From: Chelativorans multitrophicus
Lineage (GTDB): Bacteria; Pseudomonadota; Alphaproteobacteria; Rhizobiales; Rhizobiaceae
Assembly: GCF_011317445.1 (NCBI RefSeq)
Contig: NZ_JAAAPL010000001.1
Span: 496,001 to 560,000, forward strand
Length of the DNA: 64,000 bases
Reading direction: 5' to 3'
The position numbers and the translations under genes were made by a program. Position 1 is the stretch's first letter; every line of letters starts with the position of its first letter. Under the pieces are notes generated by a model. That model was given only the letters and a program-made list of their open reading frames with translations. It did not search any database and had not been told where the DNA came from. Shown here piece by piece: positions 63,357 through 64,000 of this stretch.

Positions 63357-64000
63357 ATGAATCCTCTGCTCCAAAAATTGGCGTCCAGCCTGATACAAAG
63401 CGGATCGCTTACGATCACGGATGCGGATGGGGGGGTGCACCGGTTCGGTGACGGATCGGGCGAGCCTGTTCATATCGTCATCCATTCCCGTCGCGCCGAG
63501 CGCGCCATTGCCCTTGATCCCATGCTGTCCGTTCCCGAAAGCTATATGGGGGGCGAAGTCGACTTCCTCGAAGGCGATCCGCTGCGTCTTCTCAAGGTGG
63601 CATACCAGAATTTCGAACACGGCGGCGCGGAAGCCCTCGCGATGAAGGTCGGCGAGGGTATCCGCTACCTCTTCCGCAGATTGCATCAATTCAATCCAGC
63701 CGGCCGTTCCAAGCGCAATGTTGCGCGCCACTACGACCTCTCCGGCGAGATGTACAAGCTCTTCCTCGACGAGGACATGCAGTATTCCTGCGCCTATTAC
63801 CCTGATCCGGACATTTCTCTGGAGGAGGCCCAAAAGCTCAAGAAGAGTCACATCATGGCAAAGCTGGCGCTTGAGCCCGGCCAGAAGGTGCTCGATATCG
63901 GCTCGGGCTGGGGCGGGCTTGGCCTCGATATTGCTCGCCAGTTCGATGCCAATGTGCTGGGCGTCACGCTTTCGGAGGAACAGCACGCGGTATCGCAGCG
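63357..64000 (+). CDS. cfa: Cyclopropane-fatty-acyl-phospholipid synthase, 5' part
   Basis: S-adenosylmethionine-dependent methylene transfer to unsaturated phospholipid acyl chains in the inner membrane. The first 214 codons are in the window; the gene runs off the right edge. Visible motifs: FNPAGRSKRNVARHYDLSGE, the FLDEDMQYSCAYYPDPDISL segment, and the SAM-binding GQKVLDIGSGWGGLGLDIA (about residues 175-195). ATG 63357 has GGAGG 5-8 nt upstream. Confidence 0.93.
   Translation, partial: MNPLLQKLASSLIQSGSLTITDADGGVHRFGDGSGEPVHIVIHSRRAERAIALDPMLSVPESYMGGEVDFLEGDPLRLLKVAYQNFEHGGAEALAMKVGEGIRYLFRRLHQFNPAGRSKRNVARHYDLSGEMYKLFLDEDMQYSCAYYPDPDISLEEAQKLKKSHIMAKLALEPGQKVLDIGSGWGGLGLDIARQFDANVLGVTLSEEQHAVSQ

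Noticed and set aside
63203-63451. 82-codon plus-strand frame before and into cfa
   Set aside because: Overlaps the certain cfa start in another frame, without a ribosome site; the cfa frame has the SAM-binding motif.

Overview
The window is a 64 kb piece of an alphaproteobacterial chromosome, most likely order Hyphomicrobiales (Rhizobiales) and close to the Phyllobacteriaceae (Mesorhizobium/Chelativorans-like). The grounds are the single-copy nuoA-to-nuoN order followed by birA, RNase J, methylmalonyl-CoA epimerase, a DUF1467 protein, short-form proS and lolC/lolD. High-GC codon use, a tandem-aptamer glycine riboswitch before gcvTHP, and rhizobial-style palindromic intergenic repeats agree. 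No CRISPR array, rRNA operon, intact insertion sequence or prophage was seen. The species call is inference.

Layout. 1-3.9 kb: ClC channel 3' end, tRNA-Leu(GAG), lipB, gamma-glutamyltransferase, a 28-residue membrane peptide gene behind a LexA-box promoter, and a VOC protein. 3.9-25.9 kb: one long minus-strand block holding all 14 complex I genes, then birA, rnj, mce, DUF1467, proS, lolC and lolD; a separate plus-strand mini-transcript (25-residue ORF plus terminator) lies between proS and the DUF1467 gene. 26.2-30.3 kb: YcaQ-like winged-helix protein, a MITE-like palindromic element, biotin-dependent carboxylase alpha subunit, UPF0178 protein. 30.3-41.6 kb: glycine riboswitch and gcvT-gcvH-gcvP, parE, DUF2336, MaoC/CitE pair, nitroreductase, exported protein. 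41.6-43.9 kb: a small accessory-looking insert with an ImmA/IrrE-type metallopeptidase and a PIN-like nuclease. 43.9-49.1 kb: thrS, yidD, IscU-like scaffold, folE, hisI, patatin. 49.5-56.8 kb: peptide-type ABC transporter with a glycerophosphodiesterase and a sugar isomerase-like protein. 57-60 kb: DUF899, small membrane protein, TPR/winged-helix protein, beta-propeller protein. 60-64 kb: recJ, glpX and the 5' part of cfa.

How it fits together. Most of the window is housekeeping: respiration, lipoprotein export, lipoylation (LipB modifies GcvH), one-carbon flow (GcvTHP, FolE), translation and DNA repair. The most interesting parts are small or accessory: the LexA-box peptide gene at 3.3 kb, the 25-residue ORF transcript at 7.4 kb, the metallopeptidase/PIN-like module at 42-43.6 kb, and the transporter-phosphodiesterase operon at 49.5-56.8 kb, whose layout recalls agrocinopine (sugar-phosphodiester) uptake.
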